Assembly: GCF_001591465.1 (NCBI RefSeq)
Contig: NZ_BCUY01000016.1
Span: 1 to 63,374, forward strand
Length of the DNA stretch: 63,374 bases
Reading direction: 5' to 3'
DNA from: Cytobacillus firmus NBRC 15306
Lineage (GTDB): Bacteria > Bacillota > Bacilli > Bacillales > Cytobacillaceae
Every line of letters begins with the position of its first letter. Positions within the stretch are counted from its first letter, which is position 1. The translations under genes and the position numbers were made by a program. Of the stretch, positions 32,260-40,772 are shown in pieces. Below the pieces are notes generated by a model. It did not search any database. It was not told where the DNA came from and saw nothing but the letters and a program-made list of their open reading frames with translations.

Positions 32260-34575
32260 TTAGCTGTTAAATACTATCTCATAACCATTTGCATTAAAGC
32301 TTTTGCCTGTTAAACTTTCCAATGTTACTTCACCTAAGTCTTGTGTACTAGTGCCTGTAACTGCAAGTATTTGCTGGGTAAGTGTAACTTGTTCTTCATT
32401 AGTTAAAGCTGCTCCATTAAAGAAGAAAAGTAACTTTAAAAAGTCTACTTGTGTTGCCGCTGTCAGTTCTGTAATATCTCTAATTTTTGTGTTTTCAGCT
32501 TCAGGTTTAACATTAACTGTAATAATATTGCCTGATTTCACAACTGTACCAAAGCTGAAATTACGGGTATTACTCTCAATTGCATCCCCTAAATCAATTG
32601 TTACTGTGATAGGAGAACCAATCGCTGAACCAGCCAAATTAACTGGAGTTCCTTCAATTACAATATTACCTCCAAGGTAAGAACGCATGCTTCCTAAGCT
32701 AACACCATCTGCTACATTTGGAATATAATTAAACTCATTTACAATACTAAATTCAGACTCAATAATTTTGTCAGCTGCTAACAAATTCGTTGTACCCAGT
32801 GCTTCCGCTTTAAGGGATGTTAACTTAATCCTTTTATCAACAGTAATACCTTTAAAAATAGTATTCGCACCTAAAGAAGATAGGTCTACTTTTATCTGAT
32901 TTGCATCATTATTAATAATATCTATTAACCCTTCAGCATCTATATCAGTAATCCCAATACCCACTGCTGGTGTTACTGGATTAGTACCTGGATCTGTAGA
33001 ACCGCCGCCACTATTACCGCCGCCAGCAGCAGGAGGTGTTACAGTGCCTTCACCCGGCTTCGTAACTTCACCCGGTTTATTTCCGCCAACTTCGATTCCT
33101 TCATCAGCTTTCTCGACTGTACCTTTGTTGTCGATTTCCACTTCGCCTTTTACAGAGGAATCTTTCTTCACTTCTTTAACAACAGCGCCTTTTGCTACTG
33201 AGATCTGGGAAGCAGCTTTGATGCTGATTTCTTTAACTTCAGTGCCTTCGCCGATTGCAAGGACTGCATTTTCACCCGTTACTTCAATGGCTGTTTCTGA
33301 GAAGTTGCCTTTAAGTGCAATTCCTTCAGAATCTTCTCCGCCTTTTGCTGCTATTGTAACTGTTTCAAAAGATCCGCTTTCCTTAGACTCTAAGTTGACT
33401 TTACCTTTGGCTCCAGCTTTTTCTGACACGACAAGGTTCTTCACTTTTACTCCAGTGTCAGCAACAAGGTTGGATCCATTAGCGTCATTTATAACAAGGC
33501 TGTCAGCTTCTACGCCTTTCATGTATAGGCTGTGCTCAGCAATGTCCTCTACAATAATAGCTCCGCCACTGTTGTTCACTTTATTAACCTTTACATTTTC
33601 AAGATGAACCGTACCTGCTCCCTTTGGGGAACCCAGTACTGTAAGGTTTCCGTTAATTGAAACATTTTGAAGTTTGATATGTTCATTTTCCCCAGCATAT
33701 AAGTAGATAGATTTGCTGGATTCACTACCGGAAGCTGGACCAAATACGGAAGGTTTGTCAGCGTCTTTAGAATCAGCAACATATAGAGTGCCATGTTTGC
33801 TGAATTCTTTTTCGGTTTTTTCAAGATCACTTAAAGAACTTTTGATTAGTGGATTCGATTCCTTAAGGCCATTCTTAGCGGCTTCTTTAATCAGGAACTC
33901 TACATTGCCAAGATACCCGGCAGCCAACTCAGGTTTATTATCTTTTAATGCTTTTTCAGCACGATCAATTTGCATTTTAATAGAAATTGGATATAAAAGG
34001 TCTTTCAGCTGATTTTCAGCAGAATGCTTATAGAAATCACGGAATTCCTCACGAGTCGTTACTCCATAAACACGATCAAGCATAAACGCATTTTTCTTAA
34101 TCTCCCACGATACTTCATGGTAAAGTTTTTCAGTCTGATCATCCACTTCGCCTTTTGCTGCTTTAGCTTTAAGTTCATTATATTTCTTCTGGATCTTCAA
34201 TCCGGAACTTACAGCATCAATGTAAGCAACAGAGCGGTTAAGATATGTAGCAACATTTGCATCAAGTCTTGCTGAAAGGACTTCTTTCTCTTTTCCTTTC
34301 AATCCGGCTACTTGCTTTCTGGCATCTGCCAAAAGGGCTTTCACCTCATTGTGCATCTTCATATTTGGATACCCTACTAAATTGTTAGGATATTTTGTTT
34401 TACGGTACTCGATAGATACTTCCCATTTTAGTGCACCAGCTAACTTTTCAGCTTTTACAACCGCTTTTTCTGCAGAAGCATATGTTGCGGCAGAAGCAGG
34501 ATTCGACACAGCCATCACCGAAGCAGCAACCGTCGCAGCCATTAATGTTTTAGTCATTTTTTTCTTTTTACTCAT
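32260..34575 (-). CDS. SbsC-anchored S-layer-like surface protein with beta-solenoid region
   Basis: 771 residues, ATG behind GAGGTG. Signal peptide about 1-29. Residues about 30-260 are the SbsC-type polymer-binding helices (LYHEVSWEIKKNAFMLDRVYG, TTREEFRDFYKHSAENQLKD). Residues about 265-505 show repeating short strands rich in V, A, G and N (IKLQNVSINGNLTVLGSPKG, LVINDANGSNLVADTGVKVK), as in right-handed beta-solenoids. A flexible Gly/Pro/Thr linker follows about 510-555 (GGGNSGGGSTDPGTNP), then a C-terminal domain about 560-771 of unknown type. The size and plan suit a structural surface or minor S-layer protein. There is no enzyme motif. A short inverted repeat TGTAC-N6-GTACA lies at 34603-34618, close to the start. 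Confidence 0.78.
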   Translation of the reverse strand: MSKKKKMTKTLMAATVAASVMAVSNPASAATYASAEKAVVKAEKLAGALKWEVSIEYRKTKYPNNLVGYPNMKMHNEVKALLADARKQVAGLKGKEKEVLSARLDANVATYLNRSVAYIDAVSSGLKIQKKYNELKAKAAKGEVDDQTEKLYHEVSWEIKKNAFMLDRVYGVTTREEFRDFYKHSAENQLKDLLYPISIKMQIDRAEKALKDNKPELAAGYLGNVEFLIKEAAKNGLKESNPLIKSSLSDLEKTEKEFSKHGTLYVADSKDADKPSVFGPASGSESSKSIYLYAGENEHIKLQNVSINGNLTVLGSPKGAGTVHLENVKVNKVNNSGGAIIVEDIAEHSLYMKGVEADSLVINDANGSNLVADTGVKVKNLVVSEKAGAKGKVNLESKESGSFETVTIAAKGGEDSEGIALKGNFSETAIEVTGENAVLAIGEGTEVKEISIKAASQISVAKGAVVKEVKKDSSVKGEVEIDNKGTVEKADEGIEVGGNKPGEVTKPGEGTVTPPAAGGGNSGGGSTDPGTNPVTPAVGIGITDIDAEGLIDIINNDANQIKVDLSSLGANTIFKGITVDKRIKLTSLKAEALGTTNLLAADKIIESEFSIVNEFNYIPNVADGVSLGSMRSYLGGNIVIEGTPVNLAGSAIGSPITVTIDLGDAIESNTRNFSFGTVVKSGNIITVNVKPEAENTKIRDITELTAATQVDFLKLLFFFNGAALTNEEQVTLTQQILAVTGTSTQDLGEVTLESLTGKSFNANGYEIVFNS

Positions 34576-34798
34576 ATGAACACCTCTTCAATAAATTCCT
34601 ACTGTACTAAATTGTACAAAAATAGGTATATTCTCATACTATCTTATATAAATATTACCATTTGAGTAAAATCAAAACAATATGTTTATAAAAATTTACC
34701 ATTTTAATATAATAATAGAAGGATACTGCCGATATACACTAAAGGTGGAAATCTGTCGTATGATGGCATATAAAAAATTATAGTAAAGAGGTTAAGAC

Positions 34799-35533
34799 AT
34801 GAAAAAAATCATAGTTTGGAGCATATCGGTACTAGCTTTACTAGCTATAATGGCTGGAGGATGGAAGTGGAATCAGCAAGTAGAAGAAACAGCTGCAGAT
34901 GCTAAAGAGTCTCTGGAAATGCCGGCCAGCAAGAAAAATAATTCAAATAAACCCGGCATACCAAACGAGCAGGCTGAAGCAGAAAATGAAGAAGAGGATG
35001 AGACTGATAAATCAAGTAAGAGTTCTGACAAAGAAACTTCTTCCTCCCATTCAGACAGCGAAACTAAGCAGGGCGGCAAAAAAGAGAATGGTCAAAAAAG
35101 TGCTGATAATAAAAAATCGAATGAATCAAATGAGCTAGAAACAGGGTCTGCAGGAAATTCATCCGATCATGGCACAGCAAAACCAAATAAAAAGAACAAG
35201 TCTCTAGCAGAAATCAAAACTTATTACAATAGCCTTTTCACAGAGCTGGAAGCACAGGAAACCAGCAAAATCGATCAGCTTGTTGTGGAAGCCAAAGCAG
35301 AAATAATCAGCAAAAAAAAGCCAGCGAGCGAGCTTATCGGCAAATATCAATCTTATGCGGGACTTATGGAGAGAAATGCAGACAGCACGTTTAATACGCT
35401 TTATCAGCAGCTGCAATTCGACCTGGAATCCAATGGATATAGTTTAAATGAAGCACAGGAATATCAGCAAACATACAATGCAAAAAAACAAGAACGAAAA
35501 AGCCGGGTTATAAGTCAGTTAAAAAATCTATAA
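34799..35533 (+). CDS. Membrane-anchored protein with low-complexity linker and helical C-terminus
   Basis: 244 residues, ATG behind AGAGG. One N-terminal membrane segment about 4-24, then about 100 residues of Ser/Lys/Glu/Asn-rich low complexity (SSKSSDKETSSSHSDSE) likely to span the wall, then a helical domain about 135-244 (IKTYYNSLFTELEAQETSKI, YQQLQFDLESNGYSLNEAQE). I do not recognise the family. It is divergent from the solenoid surface gene and shares its 220 bp upstream region. It ends in a terminator shared with the convergent zinc-ribbon gene. Confidence 0.72.
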   Translation: MKKIIVWSISVLALLAIMAGGWKWNQQVEETAADAKESLEMPASKKNNSNKPGIPNEQAEAENEEEDETDKSSKSSDKETSSSHSDSETKQGGKKENGQKSADNKKSNESNELETGSAGNSSDHGTAKPNKKNKSLAEIKTYYNSLFTELEAQETSKIDQLVVEAKAEIISKKKPASELIGKYQSYAGLMERNADSTFNTLYQQLQFDLESNGYSLNEAQEYQQTYNAKKQERKSRVISQLKNL

Positions 35534-35542
35534 CAATCCGCA

Positions 35543-35574
35543 AAAAGGCAGGTGAATCAGTTCACCTGCCTTTT
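35543..35574. terminator. Bidirectional terminator
   Basis: Fourteen-base perfect stem AAAAGGCAGGTGAA / TTCACCTGCCTTTT between convergent genes. Confidence 0.88.
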
Positions 35575-35577
35575 CTA

Positions 35578-35754
35578 TTAATTTTCCATTTCAAACTTCT
35601 GTACAAAGTTACAAGATGGGCAAGCTCTGCCCAGACTTCTATGGGTAAAGGGATCTTTGTAATAGGTTTCATCCAATCCGCATACAGAGCATTCCATTTC
35701 ATGCAGTATCTCTCTTGGACCAAATAAAGCATCCAATAAAGCTTCAAAGTGCAT
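35578..35754 (-). CDS. Small zinc-ribbon-like protein, 58 residues
   Basis: ATG at 35754, about ten bases after GGGAG. The product contains two CxxC knuckles (ECSVCGL near 27 and ACPSCNF near 50), a classical small zinc ribbon, preceded by a helix (FEALLDALFGPREILHEM). It ends KFEMEN, just before the shared terminator. A longer frame in another phase over the same DNA lacks these features and is a shadow. Cytosolic; function unknown. Small proteins of this type often bind nucleic acid or other proteins. Confidence 0.7.
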   Translation of the reverse strand: MHFEALLDALFGPREILHEMECSVCGLDETYYKDPFTHRSLGRACPSCNFVQKFEMEN

Positions 35755-35876
35755 TTTGCATCACTCCCAAACAACTTCTTATGTTGTTTATAGCAAAATC
35801 GGAGTGAGAAAATAGACGAAAATTGCGGTCTTTTTATGATTTATTTGCGACAGAATTTAACATTATATGCCCGGCA

Positions 35877-36002
35877 TTAGATAACCTTTTTCAGCTGATC
35901 TGTTATCTCCTTCAGCAAATCTGTCAGAGTCAGGTCTTTTTCCAGCTGACCTCTTTGAAGAGCTGTTTGGAGAATCAATGCAAATTATTCAGATTTATTC
36001 AT
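35877..36002 (-). pseudogene. Small gene interrupted by an in-frame stop
   Basis: ATG at 36002 with AAGGTGAAG upstream reads MNKSE, then TAA, then continues open as FALILQTALQRGQLEKDLTL and on to a normal stop at 35877. With the stop ignored it would be a 41-residue helical protein. It looks like a recently inactivated small gene. The family is not recognised. Confidence 0.4.
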
Positions 36003-36021
36003 AACTTCACCTTAGAAAAAG

Positions 36022-37271
36022 TTATTGTTCAGTGATTTTTTGAATGCCCAAATCACTGTATTTATTCATCAAGGCATTTTCCAAAACAGGATCAGAAATC
36101 TTTGACAGATTTGACTCAAAATATAATATCCCTTTTTCAGTACCTGATTGGTTTTGCGCTGTGAGATCCTCTTTGATCTGATCCAGGACCATATTTAGTG
36201 TGACAGCCATCCTGGTTTCCTCAAGTATTTTTTCCGATGGGTCTTTATGCTGCTTAAGAACCGCGTCTCGAGTGTTTTTCCATGCACTTTATATAAATAC
36301 TGAGCCTGCCTCTTGATGAGTGAAGACAATGAGTGATAAGACGCTTCCATTTTATCCAGGTCCCCTGCCCTCCTGTAAGATTCCAGTTCCCGCTGCTTCA
36401 CGGTAAGTTTTTCTCCGGCAGTTATGCCATCTATAAAGATCATAGCACGCTCTCTGGTAAGTTCTATATTCTTAAGTTTTGGCAAATAGGCTTTTTTATG
36501 GGTTTCCGATAAATCAGCAAAAGCTTTCTTTGCCTGAATTAGGCTATTTCCGGTTTGATTATAGGCCGCATAGGGTTTAACAGTTGCTTTTCCTTCATAA
36601 TCCACATAGATCTAGCCTACCTTATGGGCGACTTCCTTTGAAGCAAGGCCGGGAGCAATTGTTTCTTTATACACTGTATTTGCAAGCAGATTCAATAGCT
36701 TATTTCCATACTGCGGGTTCTTTTCAGCAAAATTCCACACATGCTTTAGATAGACAGATAAATCGTTGGCAGTAGTGACATTCATCCCGGCAGGATAAAC
36801 CGTTTTACCGCCTAATGATTTTGCATAATTAATAAAATTGCTTTTCCCAACTTTTTCACGCAGCATAATGAATGCAATATTATCAGAGTAGACGATACAC
36901 TTTTTCAGCAAATCACGGATTGTATAAGAAGTCTCCACCCGGTCCTTTTGGATGATACCGCTTCCCCCATAATAGTGATGAGAGCGGTATGTAAGCTTTT
37001 CACTTAAGTTAATTTTGCCTTTTGAAGCCAGATCATAAACAAACAAGGCTAAGGGAAGCTTTATTGTACTGGCTGCAGGCCTTATTTTGGAAGCATTATA
37101 GGAATACGCCTCCCCGGTGATCAAGTTCTCATAATAGATTGAAATATTGGGATACGCTTTAATTGACGGCTTAACATAAGAATCAAGCGTGCCTGCGGCT
37201 TTAGCCTCAAAAGCACCCATACTTTGAAAAAACAGCATGAATGCCAGTAAAAAACAAGCTGACTTCTTCAT
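36022..37271 (-). pseudogene. Broken beta-lactamase-like serine hydrolase with C-terminal SbsC-type anchor
   Basis: It starts at the ATG at 37271 (AGAGAGG upstream) with a signal peptide (FLLAFMLFFQSMGAFEAKAAG), then a class-A-beta-lactamase-like domain with the Ser-x-x-Lys motif in AASTIKLP and SDN in YSDNIAF. It stops at an in-frame TAG near 36612, right after KEVAHKVG, before the KTG box. The same frame then continues as an SbsC-type anchor (YAAYNQTGNSLIQAKKAF, YHSSLSSLIK-like helices) until a frameshift near 36200; the remaining helix (MAVTLNMVLDQIKEDL) is in another frame. At least one nonsense change, one frameshift and a probable internal deletion are therefore present. The intact ancestor was an anchored D-Ala-D-Ala-type or beta-lactam hydrolase. 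Confidence 0.8.
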
Positions 37272-37342
37272 TTCCTCTCTCCGCTCTATACTTTTTAGTT
37301 CTATTAAACTATTAATTGGAAAAGTTTTCCACATAAATCTAG

Positions 37343-37374
37343 GGACTGTTCTCGTGTTTTGACGGTTCTCGCCT
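37343..37374 (+). repeat. REP-like GGGACNGTTC element
   Basis: GGGACTGTTCTCGTGTTTTG followed by a degenerate reverse arm (ACGGTTCTCGCC). One of several related elements near the RAYT gene at 42972. The 37272-37627 interval otherwise holds AT-rich promoter DNA for the flanking divergent genes. Confidence 0.5.
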
Positions 37375-37627
37375 TTCATATTTCTGTGAAAAGCGATTTA
37401 TGGAGGGTAGATTCTAAGACCACTTCAACAATATTCGATAAAATTTCCTTTTTTACACATATACTCTTAAAATCATTGTGATAATATGGTAAATTTGTAC
37501 TATTAAGGAAAGGAGGATTAAAGGGTTAATAGTCTCAGATTCTGTAATGCACAGTTTTCCAAATCTAAACAGAACTGAGATATTCAAACTATCAATACTA
37601 TATTTTTTTTGGAGGTTATATTTAGGC

Positions 37628-39043
37628 ATGAAACGGATCTTAAGTACAGGATTTTTTGTATTTATCTTTGCATTCTTCTTTGGCCAGCTAACATTTGCAC
37701 AGAGCTCCGGCATTTCTTCAGGGGTTCCGGTGAAGGGAACTTTATCATCAGAGGATGCTGAGAATACATATTATTTCTCAACGGATAAAGATGGGGAAGT
37801 TTATATAACGCTTGATGAAAGTACTGGCGGATTTTATTTGTATCTCTACAATGAGAATGGAAATAGAGTAACTTCGGATTATATCAGCTCCCGCGGCGGA
37901 AAAGCGGCTATTGATAAAAAAATTCAAAAAGGGAGCTATTATATAGTAGTAAAGCCTTATAACTGGAATGGCATCTCCAGTGCCAGCTATAAACTGAAAG
38001 CCACTTATTCTTCCAATATTAACCGCGATGCTTCCTCTTTTGAGCCAAATGATACGCTAGAAACAAGCCTGCCCGTAAAGTCAGGTGAGATTTATCAGTC
38101 AACCAGCGAATCAAATATTGACCAGGATGTATACCAATTTACAACCAATAAAGACGGTGAGATTTATATAACTTTAGACGAAGCCGGCGGCGGATACTAT
38201 ATGTATCTTTATGATGAGAATGGAAATAGAGAAACTTCGGATTATTTTAGCTCCAGCGGCGGTAAGAGCGTAATTAATAAGAAAGTCCAGCAGGGTACCT
38301 ATTATGTGAAAATAATGCCGTATAACTGGAATGGCATCACTAGTGCCAAATATAGATTTAAAGCCACTTACCCTGGTTCCATTAACCGTAATTCATCTTC
38401 CTTTGAACCAAATGAAACATTTGAGACGGCAATGCCGATCAATTCTGGACAGAGCTACAGCTCCAGCAGTTATTCCAGCATTGATCAGGATACCTACCAA
38501 ATTACAACTAATCGTGATGGAAACGTCCGAATTGCCCTGGATAATGCAAAAGGCGGATTTTATATGTATCTTTATGATGCTAATGGAACCAGAGTAAGCT
38601 CTGATTATTTCAGTTCTGCCGGCGGCACATCCGTTATCGATAGAGACCTGAAAAAAGGCACATACTATGTAAAGATATACCCTTATAACTGGAACGGCAT
38701 TACAAGTGCCTCTTATCGTTTGCATGCAACGTTCCCCGCACCGGCAAATGCCTGTGACCGCTATAAAGGCGTTTCAAAGATCTGGTGGGATGGCATTGAG
38801 TTGAGGCCAGGCCAAATCGGGCGGTTAATCGTAAAGAAAGATACAACATTATTTAAATTAAACAGTGAACAAAAGTCGCCTTCCCGCACCTTAAAAGCAG
38901 GCGAATTTTACCGCATTTATGCTTTTAAACCTGGAATGCTGAGCGTCGGCGGCGGGTATTACGTGGACCGCGATGCAAAAGTCACCTATGAAACACCGAG
39001 CAAGGCAAAACTTGAAGCGGTTAGATGTATTCAGAACCGTTAA
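37628..39043 (+). CDS. Secreted triple-PPC-repeat protein with Cys-bracketed WDG/TPSK module
   Basis: 471 residues from the ATG at 37628 (GGAGG 12 bases upstream); upstream residues in the frame are not signal-like. Signal peptide about 1-24. Three tandem PPC-like repeats of about 120 residues follow (each with Y-x-F/I-T/S-T-N/D-K/R-D-G, GGFYLYLY/GGYYMYLY, SGGK-x-x-I-x-K, G-T/S-Y-Y-V and PYNWNGI-T/S-S-A), highly similar at DNA level too, so recently amplified. The C-terminal 96 residues are a WDG/TPSK module between Cys376 and Cys467. There is no catalytic domain: this looks like a pure adhesion or structural wall protein. PPC domains often precede export or bind polymers. Confidence 0.82.
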   Translation: MKRILSTGFFVFIFAFFFGQLTFAQSSGISSGVPVKGTLSSEDAENTYYFSTDKDGEVYITLDESTGGFYLYLYNENGNRVTSDYISSRGGKAAIDKKIQKGSYYIVVKPYNWNGISSASYKLKATYSSNINRDASSFEPNDTLETSLPVKSGEIYQSTSESNIDQDVYQFTTNKDGEIYITLDEAGGGYYMYLYDENGNRETSDYFSSSGGKSVINKKVQQGTYYVKIMPYNWNGITSAKYRFKATYPGSINRNSSSFEPNETFETAMPINSGQSYSSSSYSSIDQDTYQITTNRDGNVRIALDNAKGGFYMYLYDANGTRVSSDYFSSAGGTSVIDRDLKKGTYYVKIYPYNWNGITSASYRLHATFPAPANACDRYKGVSKIWWDGIELRPGQIGRLIVKKDTTLFKLNSEQKSPSRTLKAGEFYRIYAFKPGMLSVGGGYYVDRDAKVTYETPSKAKLEAVRCIQNR

Positions 39044-39056
39044 AACTGGTGTAAGC

Positions 39057-39098
39057 AAAGAAAGTCCTGCAGATGAAACTCTGCAGGACTTTCTTTTT
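39057..39098 (+). terminator. Intrinsic terminator of the PPC-repeat gene
   Basis: Seventeen-base perfect stem AAAGAAAGTCCTGCAGA / TCTGCAGGACTTTCTTT followed by TT. Confidence 0.85.
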
Positions 39099-39106
39099 GG
39101 GAACAT

Positions 39107-39158
39107 GGGGACTGTTCCTGTGTTTTGTATTTTACTTGAAACACAGGAACCGTCCCTC
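39107..39158. repeat. REP/BIME-like inverted GGGACNGTTC element
   Basis: Left arm GGGACTGTTCCTGTGTTT and right arm AAACACAGGAACCGTCCC form an 18-base near-perfect inverted repeat around a short AT-rich centre. It sits exactly at the 5' edge of a truncated gene. Same family as the elements at 37343, 40615, 41603, 41923 and 42945. Confidence 0.75.
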
Positions 39159-39168
39159 TGTTTTTTCT

Positions 39169-39468
39169 GTTGAAGACAAAGTGGATGATGTCAAATTCTT
39201 CGTTGAGGATAAAGTCGATGATGTGAAGTATTTTGTTAGCGAGAAGGCAGATGACATGAAATACTTTGTCAGCGCCCAGCTCCAGGATCAGCTGAAATTT
39301 TTTGCGGAATGCTTTGAGCGGATTCATAATCGGCCAACATACGGGATTAAGGAAGCAAATGGCCTGATTTCGTTTGACGAGGGCTTCGATACACCTGTAT
39401 TAATGGCGGACTTCGCCAGGTTTGATGAATATCGGCAGGCAGTTGAAAGTGTTCAATCAAACGTTTGA
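39169..39468 (+). pseudogene. 3' remnant of a repeat-containing gene
   Basis: An open frame whose plausible coding part starts directly after the REP element. It shows three 11-residue repeats (VEDKVDDVKFF, VEDKVDDVKYF, VSEKADDMKYF), encoded by 33-bp DNA repeats, then a unique end (ECFERIHNRPTYGIKEANGL). There is no start codon with a ribosome site, so the 5' end appears lost. The stop codon falls inside a 20-bp palindrome. Function unknown. Confidence 0.4.
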
Positions 39469-39472
39469 TTGA
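39453..39472. repeat. 20-bp perfect palindrome, copy 1
   Basis: TCAATCAAAC / GTTTGATTGA. The same core recurs in the 36-bp palindrome at 40680-40715. It resembles operators of TetR-type regulators in form, but no such regulator is in the window. Confidence 0.6.
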
Positions 39473-39592
39473 TTTCGGAATATCCATCAAGCACACCAAA
39501 AGATTTGATGCACACACATGGCATGTACTACTTCAGACCGTTAAAACAAATGGAAAACTCATAATCTCAATATCTATTTTTCGACCTGATAT

Positions 39593-39886
39593 ATGGCCGC
39601 TGAACAGGATACTGATGCTGTGACAGAATCAAGTACTGAAGAAGCAGCCAATACTTCCGGCACCACAGAGACGGAAAGCACAGATACTGAAACATTTGCG
39701 GAAACCGCCTCCTACCCGGACACTGATTTTTCAACAGCAGACGGTGAAGACTGGGTTCAGCTATCAGACGATGAGAAATATTTGATGGTGTCACAGGCAA
39801 TTGATACCTTCAATTCATCCGGCAAGTTCGTAATTACGGAAGGACCCGAATGGTTTTTGGATGCACTAAACGCCTTTTATGGATAA
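39593..39886 (+). CDS. Acidic Thr/Glu-rich reading frame, probably a gene fragment
   Basis: 97 residues with no ribosome site; a stop codon lies two codons upstream of the ATG. The first 50 residues are Thr/Glu/Ser-rich (TESSTEEAANTSGTTETEST), like the spacer after a lipoprotein signal; the rest looks folded (LSDDEKYLMVSQAIDTFNSS, EGPEWFLDALNAFYG). The likely explanation is a secreted protein that lost its 5' end. Within 39473-40054 nothing else convincing is seen. Confidence 0.3.
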   Translation: MAAEQDTDAVTESSTEEAANTSGTTETESTDTETFAETASYPDTDFSTADGEDWVQLSDDEKYLMVSQAIDTFNSSGKFVITEGPEWFLDALNAFYG

Positions 39887-40054
39887 TGATGAATTCGTAT
39901 TGTCTCTTGTTTTGCATACTGCCTGGCCTCCTATCTGGCTGCTTTTTGCAGCTCCAATAGTCCTTTATACCTATATCGAAAATATAAACTAACGGTTGAA
40001 TTTTGCATAGTGCAGGAACTTCCTGGACCTGGCCATTATAAGCACATCACAGAA

Positions 40055-40086
40055 AAGCACTCCAGATGCCGGCATCTACAGTGCTT
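40055..40086 (-). terminator. Possible terminator downstream of the coiled-coil gene
   Basis: Interrupted stem AAGCACT-nn-AGATGC / GCATCT-nn-AGTGCTT, with TTTTCTG following on the minus strand. It lies about 120 bp after the stop codon. Confidence 0.5.
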
Positions 40087-40204
40087 CACCTTATGTTTGA
40101 AATTGTTAGCGGGGCTTTTAGCAAACCAAGTAATATGTGAGTCATTACCAACGAAGAGAAAAAAGGGGTGGGTGTGGGTTTTAATTTCAAAGGAGCTTAA
40201 CTGC

Positions 40205-40546
40205 TCAAGTAAGCTGTCTTTTGATATTGCCAATATCTCTTTCATTTCTTGCTGTCTTCTCCCATATAAAATCCTGGTCTCTTTCAAGGATTTTGAAGTG
40301 CTCTAAGACCTCTTGATGACGCAGATCACTTTTAGTTTCGAGCTCCTGCAGCTTTTTTTTCATTTCTTGCTGTTCCTTTTTCATCTCTTGCTGTTCTCTT
40401 TTCATCTCTTGCTGTTCTTGTTTCATCTCTTGCTGTTCTCTTTTCATCTCTTGTTGTTCTTTTTTAACTTCCTGCATATCAGATTGAAGACTTCCAACCA
40501 TTTTTATTAATTGGGCAAGCATACTCTCCATTTTAGCTTCGTTCAT
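40205..40546 (-). CDS. Coiled-coil protein with heptad repeats
   Basis: 113 residues, ATG behind AAAAGGAGGTG. About residues 20-75 are near-identical heptads of the QQEMKRE type, encoded by 21-bp tandem DNA repeats, predicting a long continuous coiled coil. The C-terminal part (HQEVLEHFKILERDQDFIWE) is also helical. No membrane segment or signal. Similar short coiled-coil proteins are common and poorly characterised in bacilli. Repeat number may vary between strains because of the tandem DNA repeats. Confidence 0.75.
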   Translation of the reverse strand: MNEAKMESMLAQLIKMVGSLQSDMQEVKKEQQEMKREQQEMKQEQQEMKREQQEMKKEQQEMKKKLQELETKSDLRHQEVLEHFKILERDQDFIWEKTARNERDIGNIKRQLT

Positions 40547-40614
40547 TGTTCACACCTCCTTTTCTATAGTATACAACAAATCCCTTAAGATAAATGTGAC
40601 AATTTCGGGGGCAC

Positions 40615-40637
40615 AAAGGGACGTTTCTCCTGTTTCC
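40615..40637 (+). repeat. REP-like GGGACGTTTC half element
   Basis: AAAGGGACGTTTCTCCTGTT, with the same order of words as the element at 41603. Only one arm is evident. Confidence 0.45.
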
Positions 40638-40679
40638 CTTTCCCGGCAGTTATACTTTAAGCATGCTAAGACAACTTCC

Positions 40680-40715
40680 CTGATATTTCAATCAAACGTT
40701 TGATTGAAATATCAG
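40680..40715. repeat. 36-bp perfect palindrome
   Basis: The left arm CTGATATTTCAATCAAAC is mirrored exactly by GTTTGATTGAAATATCAG with no central spacer. The central 20 bp equal the palindrome at 39453. It lies between the coiled-coil and transglutaminase-like genes. There is no U-run, so it is not a terminator. Confidence 0.75.
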
Positions 40716-40772
40716 AGCAGAAAAAATCAGAAAGCCTCGCCTCCTGCACACTTGGCAGGGCGCTTAAATAAT

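Noticed and set aside
35562..35774. 70-residue minus-strand frame over the zinc-ribbon gene
   Set aside because: The neighbouring phase encodes a 58-residue protein with two CxxC motifs and a good ribosome site; this frame has neither.
39040..39327. Minus-strand frame opposite the 33-bp repeats
   Set aside because: It is a shadow of the plus-strand repeat remnant and of the REP element; no ribosome site.
40010..40306. Plus- and minus-strand frames between the fragment at 39593 and the coiled-coil gene
   Set aside because: No ribos­ome site, no recognisable sequence, and overlap with the coiled-coil gene and its terminator hairpin.
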